A DNA stretch of 44,256 nucleotides, taken from the NCBI GenBank assembly GCA_021203545.1, contig JAJQAZ010000162.1, positions 1 through 44,256 on the forward strand. The letters run 5' to 3'. Source of the DNA: Tannerellaceae bacterium. GTDB taxonomy: Bacteria > Bacteroidota > Bacteroidia > Bacteroidales > Tannerellaceae. The notes under the pieces were generated by a model that saw nothing but the letters and a program-made list of their open reading frames with translations, was not told the origin of the DNA and searched no databases. The translations under genes were made by a program, and so were the position numbers. Shown piece after piece: positions 7,438-21,378 of the stretch. Each line of letters begins with the position of its first letter. Within the stretch, counting starts at the first letter, position 1.

Positions 7438-8922
7438 TTAGCTTCGATCAATTAGTCTGTTATTTTCTTTTGCTTCTTTCAGCCATTGGGGTACCACTGT
7501 TTCCATGAACTTTTCTTTGTCTGCACGTTCCTGCGGCATATCCAGACCGATGTATTTCTGTGCTTTGGCTTTTGTAGACACATCCGGCAGAGGGATTTCA
7601 TCGGTGTATCCTAACTTAGCCAGTACACGGGATGTTTCCAGACGGGCCTGCATGGCACGGTCCAGGCCGTTTGCCAGAATCCGTTGTGTTTCCTGCGGAG
7701 CGTGGAAGGCAGCGCCATGCGAAGCTACTGCAAAATCCCAACGCCATTGAGACTGCCGAAGCAATTGCAGGATATTTTGCATCTGTGTATCTGTAGCTCC
7801 TTTATCCCACGCAAATTGTGCTTCCAGATGTGCTTTTGCCAGTTCGTCTTCCAGACGGTTACGCAGTTCGTTTGCTTTCAACTGTCTTTCATATACGTTG
7901 TTCCGTAAAGTTTCTTCGCTTTCCCGGTGGCATACCTGGCAGGTACGGTCTATTCTGGACAACGGACTCATGATGTGGTGATCACTGAATTTCACACCCC
8001 CTTCACTCATATAAGGCATATGGCAATCCGCACACGAAACGCCCCGTTGCCCATGAATTCCCATTTGAGCAATCTCGTAGTCGGGATGTTGTGCTTTCAG
8101 GATAGGTGCCTTACTCAATTTATGGATATAATCGGCATACTGGAAATCGTCGTAATATTTTTCCATATCCTCTACTGTTAATCCGTGATCCCAGGGAAAT
8201 TCCAGGTATTTATTATCCGGCTTGAAATAATATTCCACATGGCACTGGGCACATACCAGCGAACGCATTTCCTGCAAAGTAGCTTTCTTTATATCCCTAC
8301 CCTGGCGTTCGAATGCTTCGATCAGTGCCGGACGGCTGATCTGCAGATTCATATGTTCGGGCTCATGGCAATCGGCGCATCCGATTGGGTTTACAATTTC
8401 ATCCCCAAACGCGGCCCACTTATTATTATAGAAATTTTCTACCCCCAATGCCTGCATCATACGGGGTACATCCGGACTTTTACAGGTCCAGCAGGTGGCC
8501 GGCTGAGGTCCCTCGTCCGGTCCCATAGGTGCTCCGGTACGCAACGAATGAACAATATCTTCCACCGCGTGCATGTGACCGCGTGGGGTTGAATAATCTT
8601 TTGAAAAAGCATATCCGGCCCATAGAATTACCATATTGGGACGTTCTGCCAGAACATCAATAGCCGCATTTCCGTTAAACAACGTATTAAAAGTAGTATC
8701 AGCTGTCTGCAACCAGGTATCATACTCGCGGGGATAATTATCGGCAAACACCTCGTTGCGCGATTCTATACCGGTAATATTTACTTTCCGGTTATTAAAA
8801 ACGCTTACTATTTCAGCCCTGCGTTCAGTAATGGAAGCTGCCAGCAACCCCAATACAAAAACAACAACCATTGTTCCGAAGAACAGCAGCCATCCCTGCC
8901 ATGATTTTAATTTCTTTTCCAT
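7438..8922 (-). CDS. nrfA: Cytochrome c nitrite reductase NrfA (pentahaem)
   Basis: A 494-residue enzyme that reduces nitrite to ammonium with six electrons in the periplasm. Haem sites: the catalytic CWTCK at 144-148 (Lys-ligated haem, diagnostic of NrfA), then CADCH (182), CAQCH (224), CADCH (297) and CQVCH (328). Active-site candidates are Arg220 just before the third haem site, the Tyr pair directly after it (VEYYF), and the His/Gln of IHGQRG near 290. The N-terminus has a single hydrophobic helix (about 11-30), acting as a signal or anchor. The length is normal. It follows nrfH by 13 nt, so the two form the NrfHA complex, with NrfH taking electrons from menaquinol. Confidence 0.97.
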   Translation of the reverse strand: MEKKLKSWQGWLLFFGTMVVVFVLGLLAASITERRAEIVSVFNNRKVNITGIESRNEVFADNYPREYDTWLQTADTTFNTLFNGNAAIDVLAERPNMVILWAGYAFSKDYSTPRGHMHAVEDIVHSLRTGAPMGPDEGPQPATCWTCKSPDVPRMMQALGVENFYNNKWAAFGDEIVNPIGCADCHEPEHMNLQISRPALIEAFERQGRDIKKATLQEMRSLVCAQCHVEYYFKPDNKYLEFPWDHGLTVEDMEKYYDDFQYADYIHKLSKAPILKAQHPDYEIAQMGIHGQRGVSCADCHMPYMSEGGVKFSDHHIMSPLSRIDRTCQVCHRESEETLRNNVYERQLKANELRNRLEDELAKAHLEAQFAWDKGATDTQMQNILQLLRQSQWRWDFAVASHGAAFHAPQETQRILANGLDRAMQARLETSRVLAKLGYTDEIPLPDVSTKAKAQKYIGLDMPQERADKEKFMETVVPQWLKEAKENNRLIDRS

Positions 8923-8935
8923 ATCTGTTGTGTTA

Positions 8936-9535
8936 TTATTTTATTTTTCCTTTATGGAGATCTTTCAGCCATTTGGGGACATTGGTTTTGGGATAAGGTA
9001 CCAATGCCGAGGGAGTTGTCGCCAAACTATTTTTACCGCCATGAGGAACATCCCGGTGACAATCCCAACAGGCTTTCCCCTCTCCCATTTTTGTCATTTT
9101 AAAATCTACCCGGCCGGTTTTTACAAATTCGGTATTCAACTGTTCATGACAACGTATACAGTTATTCATGATCACTTCCGCACTTTCGTCCAGCGCTTCA
9201 ATCACCTGGGGTTCTCCTTTCATCGTAAAAACAGCGGCATGGCGTAAACCATCCTGTCCTTTAAAGAACCATTTCTTTACAAAATTATCCTGAGGTACAT
9301 GACAATCGTTACAGGTTGCATGCAAACTATGAGAACTATGGTCCCACGAAGAATAGTAGGGAGCCATGATGTGGCAATTCACACAGGTAGCCGGATCGTC
9401 GGACAAATAACTCCATGCCCGGGAGGCATAAAAAGTATAAAGCCCCAGACCACAGATCAATCCGGCAGCAAAAGCGGCAAATAGTTTCCACCCACGGGAA
9501 GGCAACCAGGCGTTTATAAATTCTGTTATCCTCAT
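8936..9535 (-). CDS. nrfH: NrfH, tetrahaem quinol dehydrogenase subunit
   Basis: A NapC/NirT-family membrane-anchored cytochrome of about 199 residues. It has one N-terminal transmembrane helix (WKLFAAFAAGLICGLGLY) followed by four haem sites, CVNCH, CNDCH, CIRCH and CWDCH. CVNCHIM carries the Met that ligates haem 1 in NrfH. It oxidises menaquinol and passes electrons to NrfA. I chose the ATG at 9535 (MRITEF); the frame continues upstream to a TTG at 9562, which would add nine residues, and I cannot exclude that start. Two dyad operator-like sites lie upstream (9591-9612, 9625-9650). Confidence 0.94.
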   Translation of the reverse strand: MRITEFINAWLPSRGWKLFAAFAAGLICGLGLYTFYASRAWSYLSDDPATCVNCHIMAPYYSSWDHSSHSLHATCNDCHVPQDNFVKKWFFKGQDGLRHAAVFTMKGEPQVIEALDESAEVIMNNCIRCHEQLNTEFVKTGRVDFKMTKMGEGKACWDCHRDVPHGGKNSLATTPSALVPYPKTNVPKWLKDLHKGKIK

Positions 9536-9590
9536 ACAAGCATCACTATTAGATTTCTTCAATACAAATATCCTATTATTAATAACGATA

Positions 9591-9612
9591 AAATGTAATA
9601 AATATTACATTT
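9591..9612. promoter_or_regulatory. Perfect palindrome upstream of nrfH, likely Crp/Fnr-type operator
   Basis: AAATGTAATA (9591-9600) and TATTACATTT (9603-9612) are perfect inverted arms around AA. The 22-bp length with a TGTAA...TTACA core resembles Crp/Fnr-family dyads. It is centred about 66 bp before the nrfH ATG. A Crp/Fnr gene lies in the same cluster, so it is the obvious candidate to bind here; that link is inference. Confidence 0.55.
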
Positions 9613-9624
9613 GAAATCTATAAA

Positions 9625-9650
9625 ATGTTGTATAAGTAGTTTTACAACAT
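9625..9650. promoter_or_regulatory. Second dyad upstream of nrfH
   Basis: ATGTTGTA (9625-9632) and TACAACAT (9643-9650) form 8-bp perfect arms around 10 nt. The TTGTA...TACAA half sites are similar but not identical to the neighbouring palindrome, and the two centres are about 36 bp apart. Either site could be the operator for nitrite- or NO-responsive control. A TAAGTTTG -7-like element lies further upstream on the minus strand at 9672-9679. Confidence 0.4.
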
Positions 9651-9661
9651 ATAATATAATA

Positions 9662-9707
9662 CAAAGGGACACAAACTTATTTTTAAGATAAGAATTGCAT
9701 CCCTTTG
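9662..9707 (-). terminator. Two-tier hairpin after susF
   Basis: CAAAGGGA (9662-9669) pairs with TCCCTTTG (9700-9707), enclosing a second stem CTTAT/ATAAG. It lies about 55 nt downstream of the susF stop on the minus strand, followed by TATTATATT. It is likely the end of the sus operon transcript, insulating it from nrfHA. The TAnnTTTG-like element at 9672-9679 lies inside the loop region. Confidence 0.5.
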
Positions 9708-9762
9708 CCGGAAATATAATACCTGAACAATCTTTACCTTTTACGACAAACTCTTTTTTCTA

Positions 9763-11160
9763 TTAATTCTTAACAATTGTGTAATAACTGGTTTCGTCGT
9801 TCGACAGGTACAAGGTTATTGTATAACTGCCGGCTTCTGTTACCGGAAGATCATCTCCGTCAAATACCAGTTGGCTTTCTGAGCCTCCTACATTAATATC
9901 CCAACCACTATTGGCCCGGAATTTAAACCCTCCGGGTATGAGATTTGTGGTAACAGACCAACTATTAGTTGCTAAATCATAACTCATTAGAGTATCATCA
10001 TTCCAACCACCGGGGGTCGCATCACCGATAAGTCCCCATGTAGTTTCCACCAGTTCGTATGTAAGTTTAGTCATATCTACTTTTACATAATAAAATCCGG
10101 GAACTGCATTAATATCTCCTCCTGCAGTACTGATAGTACCTTCGGTTTCACCTTCTCCATACGCTCCGTCCCAGCTCCGTTCGGGAGCAAATTTAAAACC
10201 ACCATTCAGATACATATATCCGGTATATACCATATCCATCGCCGCAGAATATAATGCCGGTGCTGTTGGCGGATCCCATCCCTGATGATTTCCGGGAACA
10301 TACATGTATGGACTTACATCCAACGGTTCAACCGTATAGGTATAATCTTCCATATTGAGCGTTACACGTATCCAACCGGCGTCTTCAATCAGGATATTTC
10401 CCGGATTGGATGTCACCAGTTCTCCTTCGTAATCAGTGGTCTGATCCTGTTCCGCACCTAACAATTGACCATTCCGGAAATCATTACCTAAATCGTAAGC
10501 TGACTGTGGTACAATCAACAACCGGCTATTTGCCGGAACCTCTGTCATAACAGTAAAGACCGGATCTTCATATACATCCTCATCACTGTGTTTAAAGGGA
10601 ATCAGGTATTCCCGTGCAGCCCCTGCGATATTGACCGCCAGATAATAACCAGACTCTATTACTCTATTATCAGGAGTTATCCAAACCAGCCCTAATATAT
10701 TACTATCGTATCGCACAGCTGACGTTCCCTCTGTAACATAAATATAGGTACGCAAATAAACCTCCCGCGCAACAGGAGCCTTTCCGAAAAACTCTTTCAT
10801 GGCTTTATTCAGATTGGCAACAGTTACTAATACATTATCGTCGTCTGAAATAACATTTACTGGTTGCGCGGTTTCAAATCCGTCACTATCCGACAATTCC
10901 AGTCTATAAGAAAGAGAGGCATCCGCTTTTATTTCTGATTTTGTGGTAATACGAACCACCTACAACTCTTTATCCTCATCATAATCGCCTAATACAAGCG
11001 CATCCGGCAGGTCACTTCCCAGGGCAACGGTAAAATCCGCTGCCTGAGTATCTTCCTTATCATTTGTCTGAGGCTCTGCCACCCCATCATTAAAATCTTC
11101 CGTACAGGCTGTATGAAACACAGCCAGTAAAGCGATCATGTATAATGTTATTTTTTTCAT
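9763..11160 (-). pseudogene. SusF-like starch-binding lipoprotein, interrupted by an in-frame TAG
   Basis: One frame of 465 codons split by TAG at 10960-10962. The upstream part (66 codons) has a lipoprotein signal ending HTAC and stops after DEDKEL. The frame resumes directly with VVRITTKSEI, the typical first Ig-like domain of SusE/SusF. Then come two starch-binding-type modules: one with PGNHQGWDPP and GGFKFAPERSWDGAYGEG, the last with IGDATPGGWNDDTLM and FKFRANSGWDINVGG. SusF is a surface lipoprotein that holds maltooligosaccharides. It is last in the susCDEF order, 22 nt after susE. A single substitution such as CAG or GAG to TAG explains the break. If real, only a 66-residue lipopeptide is made. 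Confidence 0.82.
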
Positions 11161-11182
11161 ATGCTATTACGATTTAAGAAAG

Positions 11183-12262
11183 TTATTTAATATTTCCGGT
11201 ACCGTTTGCAAAATTGAGTGTCACCTGCTGTCCGGGTGTTACCTCAACACGTGGATCCTGATCGTCACCATCCGCACGATACTCAATAATATTGTTATAG
11301 ATCATAAACTCTGTTCTCCACCAGTCATATCCTTCGATGATTACACACATACGGAGTTCTCCCCCTTTTTCAAGTACAGGAGATACAAAATCACCCTCTC
11401 CGGTTTCAGGTAGTTCAAACGTTCCTTCCTCTGTTGCAACCCAGAGACCACCTATCACATCTCCTATCAGATACACATTCGGGGGCAGGAATTCAACAGT
11501 TTGTGTCAGCGTTGTACCATCCAGTATTGTTGCCACATGTATCAGGTACCAGCCGGTTTTATCTACCGTAATCACTCCATTGCTTACCGTCGCACCGGAA
11601 CCGGCATTATCCACAATAATGATTTCTTCATTCTCATACTGATCTTTTTCGTATATTTTTGTAAAATAGATCGTAGCCACTTCGCCCCCTTCAAAGTAAC
11701 GGATACGCCAGAATTTACCATTGTTTCCATTAATAGGAATAAGCGGATAGGGATCTTCAAATGTAAAGTACCCTAATACATTGGGTAATTCTATACTATT
11801 GGAATAAACAATCCCATTATCATCGTAAAGACTGGCTTTCAGGCGGATATACAATGCCATAGTTTCGTCCGGAAAATCACTTGCGTCTGTTATGCCCAGC
11901 AGTTCGTTCATAGCTAATGCTATTTCGGAGGCCATTACCTCCATACGTGCGGTTGTATAACTCGTTGCTAACGTTTTGTAATTTTCCTCCTTGCTGAAAT
12001 CATCCACAAAAGCCACCTGTACTTCGTATGTAGTAGCCGCTGTAAAACCATAATCCGGCTGCGAAGTAGTCAGCAATATGGTACTGGTATTCTCCAGATC
12101 ATACACTCCGGAGGTATACGGAGGCTGGTTCAGAACAAACGAAGCAGGAATATTCAATGTAGGGTTCGAATCTCTGTCATCCTCACATGCACAGAAACCC
12201 ACTGTTATTGCCACCAGCAAAAACAGTTTATATATATTATTTATATGATTCATGATGTTCAT
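11183..12262 (-). CDS. SusE-like outer-membrane starch-binding lipoprotein
   Basis: A 359-residue lipoprotein with signal LFLLVAITVGFCAC, lipidated at the Cys of CACEDD. The N-terminal Ig-like SusE domain (about 30-160) contains the characteristic start LNQPPYTSGVYDLENTSTI. The following starch-binding-type domains include FWRIRYFEGG and VYLIGDVIGGLW. It is shorter than SusE of B. thetaiotaomicron and has fewer obvious repeats. It sits between susD (25-nt gap) and susF (22 nt) in one minus-strand transcript. It is expected to bind starch at the cell surface and help SusCD capture. Translation can start at 12262 or at the second ATG three codons later. Confidence 0.85.
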   Translation of the reverse strand: MNIMNHINNIYKLFLLVAITVGFCACEDDRDSNPTLNIPASFVLNQPPYTSGVYDLENTSTILLTTSQPDYGFTAATTYEVQVAFVDDFSKEENYKTLATSYTTARMEVMASEIALAMNELLGITDASDFPDETMALYIRLKASLYDDNGIVYSNSIELPNVLGYFTFEDPYPLIPINGNNGKFWRIRYFEGGEVATIYFTKIYEKDQYENEEIIIVDNAGSGATVSNGVITVDKTGWYLIHVATILDGTTLTQTVEFLPPNVYLIGDVIGGLWVATEEGTFELPETGEGDFVSPVLEKGGELRMCVIIEGYDWWRTEFMIYNNIIEYRADGDDQDPRVEVTPGQQVTLNFANGTGNIK

Positions 12263-12287
12263 GTTTTTGAGTTAATTATTCCTGAGA

Positions 12288-13859
12288 TCAATAGCCCGGA
12301 TTTTGTTTCAATTTATTGTTCGCCGTCAGATCCGAATAAGGAATAGGATAGATATTGTAAATAGAATTAACACTGGTTCCGTTTATCGCTCCACCTTTCC
12401 AATCCCAGATATATTCATTGGATGTAAAGTATCCATATCTCACCAGATCCACCCGGCGATGTCCCTCAAAATAGAATTCACGGGCACGCTCATCCAGAAT
12501 ATTAGCCAGTGTAATGGTCGAGAAGCGGGAAGCATTGGCCCGGTCACGCAGTTCATTTATTGCATTTACAGCATCGTTCATGCTTCCGTTGCTACGTAAA
12601 GTTGCTTCTGCAAAAATCAGATTAGCTTCTGCCAACCGGAAGAAGGGAACATCCGTATCAGGGAATTTACTATCCTTTGTAGAAGCTCCGTCAGCCCGTA
12701 AATTCGACCACTTGGCAACAGATAAACCTTCCTTGAATGTATTGACATTTTCTATTTCAACGGTACGGTCATTTCCGTAGAAAAACAGCGCACGGTCGTC
12801 GCCGGCAGCCGCAACCATATCGTTTTCATCTCCGGTTGGTACATTGTTCAGGTTACTGAAAAATTTCTGAACCAAAGCCGCCCGCGCACGGACACCTCCC
12901 CAACCGTCTGTTGATCCCCACTCGTTCATACCTTCCGTATGAGTAGCAGCAATGGAATAGAAAGAGCCACCATAAGACCGGGTAAGAACGCCGTCATGAC
13001 GGACCGGCAGAATAATTTCCTGTTTTGCCTGGTTCACCGCACTACCATCATTATCTGCCATAAACAAATGTGCATATACCGGAGACAGCCTGTAAGAAGA
13101 ATCCATTACTTTCTTAGCGTAGGTAGCAGCCTGTGTCCAATACGCAGTACCGGTATACACTTCACCATTCAGGTACATTCTGGCACGCAACAGCCAGTTG
13201 GCTACCTGGTCCGCACGTCCGTAAGGAGCTGCCTGTGCCGTATACATATCAGATTCTATTTCCTGCAGTTCGTTTTCAATATAGGCAAACAAATCCTTAC
13301 GGCTGATCTGATCCGGTAATTCATCGGTAATCACTTCCGTGAAAGGAACATTTCCAAAGAAATCCATCAGATAGTAAAAATTCAGTGCTCTCATAAAACG
13401 AACCTCAGCACGTTGTTTAACGGATACATCGTCGGTCTGGCCTTCGGTCATTTCCAGAAAATGGTTACATAAAGTTACATTAAAGTTCAGACGGGCATAC
13501 AAACCGGTCACCTGGTCATGCGAAGACGACCAACTCATAAAATTCAACTCCGGTATACCGGTATCTCCCCACGAACAGATCGCTTCATCTGTAGGATATT
13601 CATTCAGGGTAAAAATCAGGCGGTAAAACGCCGAAGTACCTTCGTCAATACCATCCACATCTCCTGCTCCATCTTCCCCTTTTTGTCCGGTAAGAACCAT
13701 GGTTGCATATATCTTGGCAAACACACCATCCTGATTAAATTCCTGCGTTACACTCGGATCAATCGGAGTTACATCCAAATCACCAATACAGGATGAAAAG
13801 CCCATCAGTACAACAGCACTGAACAGAGCCATCATTGATTTTATATTGATATATTTCAT
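12288..13859 (-). CDS. SusD-family starch-binding outer-membrane lipoprotein
   Basis: A 523-residue SusD/RagB lipoprotein: signal MALFSAVVLMGFSSC with lipidation at Cys, then the alpha-helical TPR-rich fold. The stretch GIDEGTSAFYRLIFTLNEY followed by DEAICSWGDTG is very close to what I remember of starch-type SusD proteins. C-terminal hallmarks FAEATLRSNG, INELRDRA and EFYFEGHRRVDLVRYG are all present. It acts as the lid on the SusC transporter and recognises helical malto-oligosaccharides. It is intact, unlike SusC (27 nt upstream) and SusF. Linkage to GH13 and GH97 enzymes supports starch or maltodextrin as substrate. Confidence 0.93.
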   Translation of the reverse strand: MKYINIKSMMALFSAVVLMGFSSCIGDLDVTPIDPSVTQEFNQDGVFAKIYATMVLTGQKGEDGAGDVDGIDEGTSAFYRLIFTLNEYPTDEAICSWGDTGIPELNFMSWSSSHDQVTGLYARLNFNVTLCNHFLEMTEGQTDDVSVKQRAEVRFMRALNFYYLMDFFGNVPFTEVITDELPDQISRKDLFAYIENELQEIESDMYTAQAAPYGRADQVANWLLRARMYLNGEVYTGTAYWTQAATYAKKVMDSSYRLSPVYAHLFMADNDGSAVNQAKQEIILPVRHDGVLTRSYGGSFYSIAATHTEGMNEWGSTDGWGGVRARAALVQKFFSNLNNVPTGDENDMVAAAGDDRALFFYGNDRTVEIENVNTFKEGLSVAKWSNLRADGASTKDSKFPDTDVPFFRLAEANLIFAEATLRSNGSMNDAVNAINELRDRANASRFSTITLANILDERAREFYFEGHRRVDLVRYGYFTSNEYIWDWKGGAINGTSVNSIYNIYPIPYSDLTANNKLKQNPGY

Positions 13860-13886
13860 TTTTCCTTTGAATTTAAAGTGAATAGA

Positions 13887-16800
13887 TTAAAAATTAAGGC
13901 TAACACCTACTAATACGACAACCGGACGTGGATACACGTTATGATCAATTCCCAACTTTTTATCCGTAGAATTACCTACTTCCGGATCCAGTCCTTTGTA
14001 TTTAGTAATAACAAAGGGATTCTGAACAGTCGCATAAACACGTCCGCCGAATGGCCCTACCATAGGAATCGCGTCAAACGAATACCCAAAGGAGATATTG
14101 TCACAACGTACAAATGATGCGTTCTGCACATAATAATCTGACATAAAATAGTTTTCCTGACCATTGAAGCCAAGTGCTATAGCTTCTGTTGAACGATTAG
14201 AAAAGAATCCACTGGTAGACCATATTCCGGATCTTCCAACATTACTTTGACTGGCCAAAACTTCATTATATACATAATTTCCAAAACTGCCCCTTAATGT
14301 AAAGCTCAGGTCAAATTGTTTGTAGATAAACTTTGAAGATAATCCAACCAACACATCTGCTGTAGGTTTTTTGTAAATATACATATCCTCACTGTTGATA
14401 ATACCATCTCCATTACGGTCTACAAAAACATTTTCCAGAGGTTTTCCATCCTCATCGTATACCTGTTGATATACATAGAAAGAAGAAGGAGCATACCCTA
14501 CTTTATGAGCCTGAACATTTGCTCCGGTTACAACCGAAATACCTCCGGTACCCACATAATAGTTATCACCCTCGCCAACAGTCAGTTTGGTAATTTTACC
14601 ATCATTCCAGGTTACATTGAGACCCAGATCCCATACAAAATCTTTTCTAATAATGGGCTTGGTATTCAATGTTACCTCTACTCCTTTATTTTCAAGCGAA
14701 CCGATATTACTAATCACCCGGTTCTTAAAGTTCGTTCCGGCAGGTACATCCACAACATTGATCAAATCTTTTGTTTTGCGGAAATAGTAATCTACAGCAC
14801 CGGTAATCCGTCCGTTCAGAAAACCGAAATCAAGTCCGGCATTCCAGGTAGTTGTTTCTTCCCATTTCAGATCTTTATTGTAGGCATCCGGACGATACAG
14901 GCTATATACCTGGTCGCCAATCACATAATAGGCACCATCCTGATTCAGCGTATACGTTGGCAAATAGGGATAATCTCCCTGGTTGAGGTTCTGTTGCCCT
15001 GTAACACCATATCCCAGACGTAGTTTCAGGTCGGAAAGCACATCCACATCTTTCAGGAAATTCTCTTCCTTCATTTTCCAGCCCAAAGCTACCGACGGGA
15101 ACAATCCCCAGCGATGATCTTCAGAAAAACGGGAAGTTCCGTCATTACGCAGAGTAGCTGTAATCAAATATTTATCCAGAATAGAGTAATTAATACGCCC
15201 GAAGAAAGAGACCAGATAACTTTCGCTTTTCCAGATTTTAGAAGTTGGATTATATTCCGCACCCGGGTTTTCTTTATGGGTAGACCCATAATATCCGTTA
15301 TAGGCATTACTTCCCGATTTATGGAAATGCTGCCACTCATAACCACCCATTACATCCAAAAAACTCCAATTTAAATCTTTTGTATATTGCAGATACGCAT
15401 TGAACGATAGGTTGTATTTCTCGATCTTTTCAAAGCCGTACGAACCGTAATAATTGTTTGATGCCGAATAGGGCGAAACGTTTGTTGTCTGCTTTCCTTC
15501 CGACCAGTCACCACCCATGTTTGCATGGATACGCAGATCCGGGAAGAAATGAAATTTATAATCGGCTTCGATATTTCCTACATAACTGTGCGATTTAGCA
15601 CGGTCATCTTTCAGTTCAAGCATAGCAACCGGATTGGCTGTAGCCAACGAGTTCGATGTTCTTTCCCAAGAATCATCTCCCAATGCACTGGCATCAATAT
15701 TCCACTGCCAGTATCCTCCAAAATAGTTTCTATATATTTCATCCGATGAAAAAACCGGCTTTGTCGGATCCATTCCAATCGCAGCCCCTACCGCACCTGT
15801 ATCGGCATAGCGTGTATCTGCGATCATCACTTTGGCATTGATGTTGAATTTCAAATGATTTTCAAAGAATGCCGGACTGACATTCGCCGAGAAAGTATAA
15901 CGCTCGAAGTTTGAGGTTTTCAGAATACCATTCTGGTTTGTATATCCAAACGATGCCCGGTACGGCATATTTTTCAATCCACCGGTTACTGTTATATTAT
16001 GGTCTGTACTTACAGACGTACGGTATATCTCTTTCTGCCAATCCGTATTAGCCGATCCTAAGTTACTAAGAATGTCATCCTGTCCGGCATACAATTCATT
16101 TACATAACTACGAAATTCATCTCCGGCAAGAACATCCAGAGAATTTCTTTTGGTGCTGACAGATACATTTCCGTTATAAGAAACACGGGGTCTGGCACCG
16201 GCCTGTCCTTTTTTAGTTGTAATAATAATTACCCCATTGGATGCACGCGAACCATAAATAGCAGTAGCAGAAGCATCTTTCAAAACAGTAAAAGTTTCAA
16301 TATCATTCGGGTTCACCATAGCCAGCGGGTTTGATAACCCTTTTACACCTTCATTATCCATAGCCAGCCCATCAATCACAATTAACGGGTCGTTACTGGC
16401 CGATAAAGAAGATCCGCCACGAATACGAATAGTAGAACCCCCCCCCACCTGGCGATCCACCATCCGATACTATATTTACCCCGGCAATCTTACCGGTCAT
16501 CAGTTCCTGTGGATTGGTAGTAAGCCCCCGGTTCATTTCATCCGGTTTAATAGCGGTTACCGAACCGGTTGCATCGTTCTTACGAACCGTACCGTAACCA
16601 ATCACAACCACTTCACTGAGCAACTCCGAATCTTCCGCCAGTTAAACAGATAAGATTGAAGAATTATTTACAGGTATTTCCTGTGTTGTAAAACCAATAT
16701 AAGAGATCACCAAAACAGCATCTCCCGGTGCTTCAAGCTGAAAATTGCCGTCAAAGTCAGTGATAGTTCCCTGCGAAGTACCTTTTATCAGAATACTGGC

Positions 16801-16953
16801 TCCGATAACCGGTTCTAAGGTGGCCTTTTCAATCACATTTCCCTGAATTTTGACAGTACCCGATTGGGCAAACAAAGCAGGGAACAGACTTAATCCTACT
16901 AATAGTAGTAAGAATGGTCGCATCTTGCTCCAATAATTAGCATTTAAATTCAT
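13887..16953 (-). pseudogene. SusC-like TonB-dependent transporter with a TAA stop and a G9 frameshift
   Basis: Full-span SusC (about 1021 residues when repaired). The ATG at 16953 opens a signal peptide ending LFAQ, then a carboxypeptidase-like N-terminal domain (IQGNVIEKATLEPVIGASI; DFDGNFQLEAPG). A TAA at 16642-16644 interrupts just before LAEDSELLSEVVVIGYGT, the TonB-box/plug start. The plug continues to SDGGSPGGG, where a run of nine G (16438-16446, C on plus) shifts frame; eight G would restore [12 protein letters not shown]. The rest, to VGVSLNF, is an uninterrupted plug and 22-strand barrel. It would import malto-oligosaccharides with SusD. Either lesion alone abolishes the protein, so sequencing error, true decay or tract slippage must be separated. 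Confidence 0.88.
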
Positions 16954-17130
16954 AAACGATTTAGACTTAAAAATTAATAAATAATTCATTACATAATCTC
17001 CAAAAACACATGTCTGATGCCTACTTAATAGGGTCGTTTTTTCTTAACATATTATGAAGGATCATATAATTTGTAAGGAGGTAGTCTAAATGTTTATGTT
17101 TTAACCTAATAGATGCTTATAACCTGTAAT

Positions 17131-17182
17131 CGTTTAAATGTTGTATATTAACTTATCAGCTATATTTAAACGACCGTTTAAA
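17131..17182. promoter_or_regulatory. Palindromic operator candidate upstream of susC
   Basis: TTTAAACG-AC-CGTTTAAA at 17165-17182 is a perfect 18-bp dyad with CG at the inner edge of each arm. A half site CGTTTAAA recurs at 17131-17138. It lies in the gap between the GH13 stop (17232) and the susC start (16953), where the susC promoter should be. The symmetric CG-centred form recalls LacI-family operators, which control maltose loci in some Bacteroidetes. No regulator gene is in the locus. The rest of the gap (16954-17231) is AT-rich without further structure. Confidence 0.45.
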
Positions 17183-17231
17183 TTAGCCTTGCATTTCTTC
17201 TAAGGAGAATTTGTATAAATATTTTTAGTGA

Positions 17232-21295
<4,064 letters not shown>

Positions 21296-21378
21296 TTATT
21301 TATTTAAAGTTTACGTTAGCAAAAGTATACGAAACCCTGTAACATAAAATAGGCTGGTAAGGCAAAAGAGTAAACCCA

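Noticed and set aside
8185-8592. Open frame antisense to nrfA
   Set aside because: nrfA is intact with five haem sites; the opposite frame has no recognisable features.
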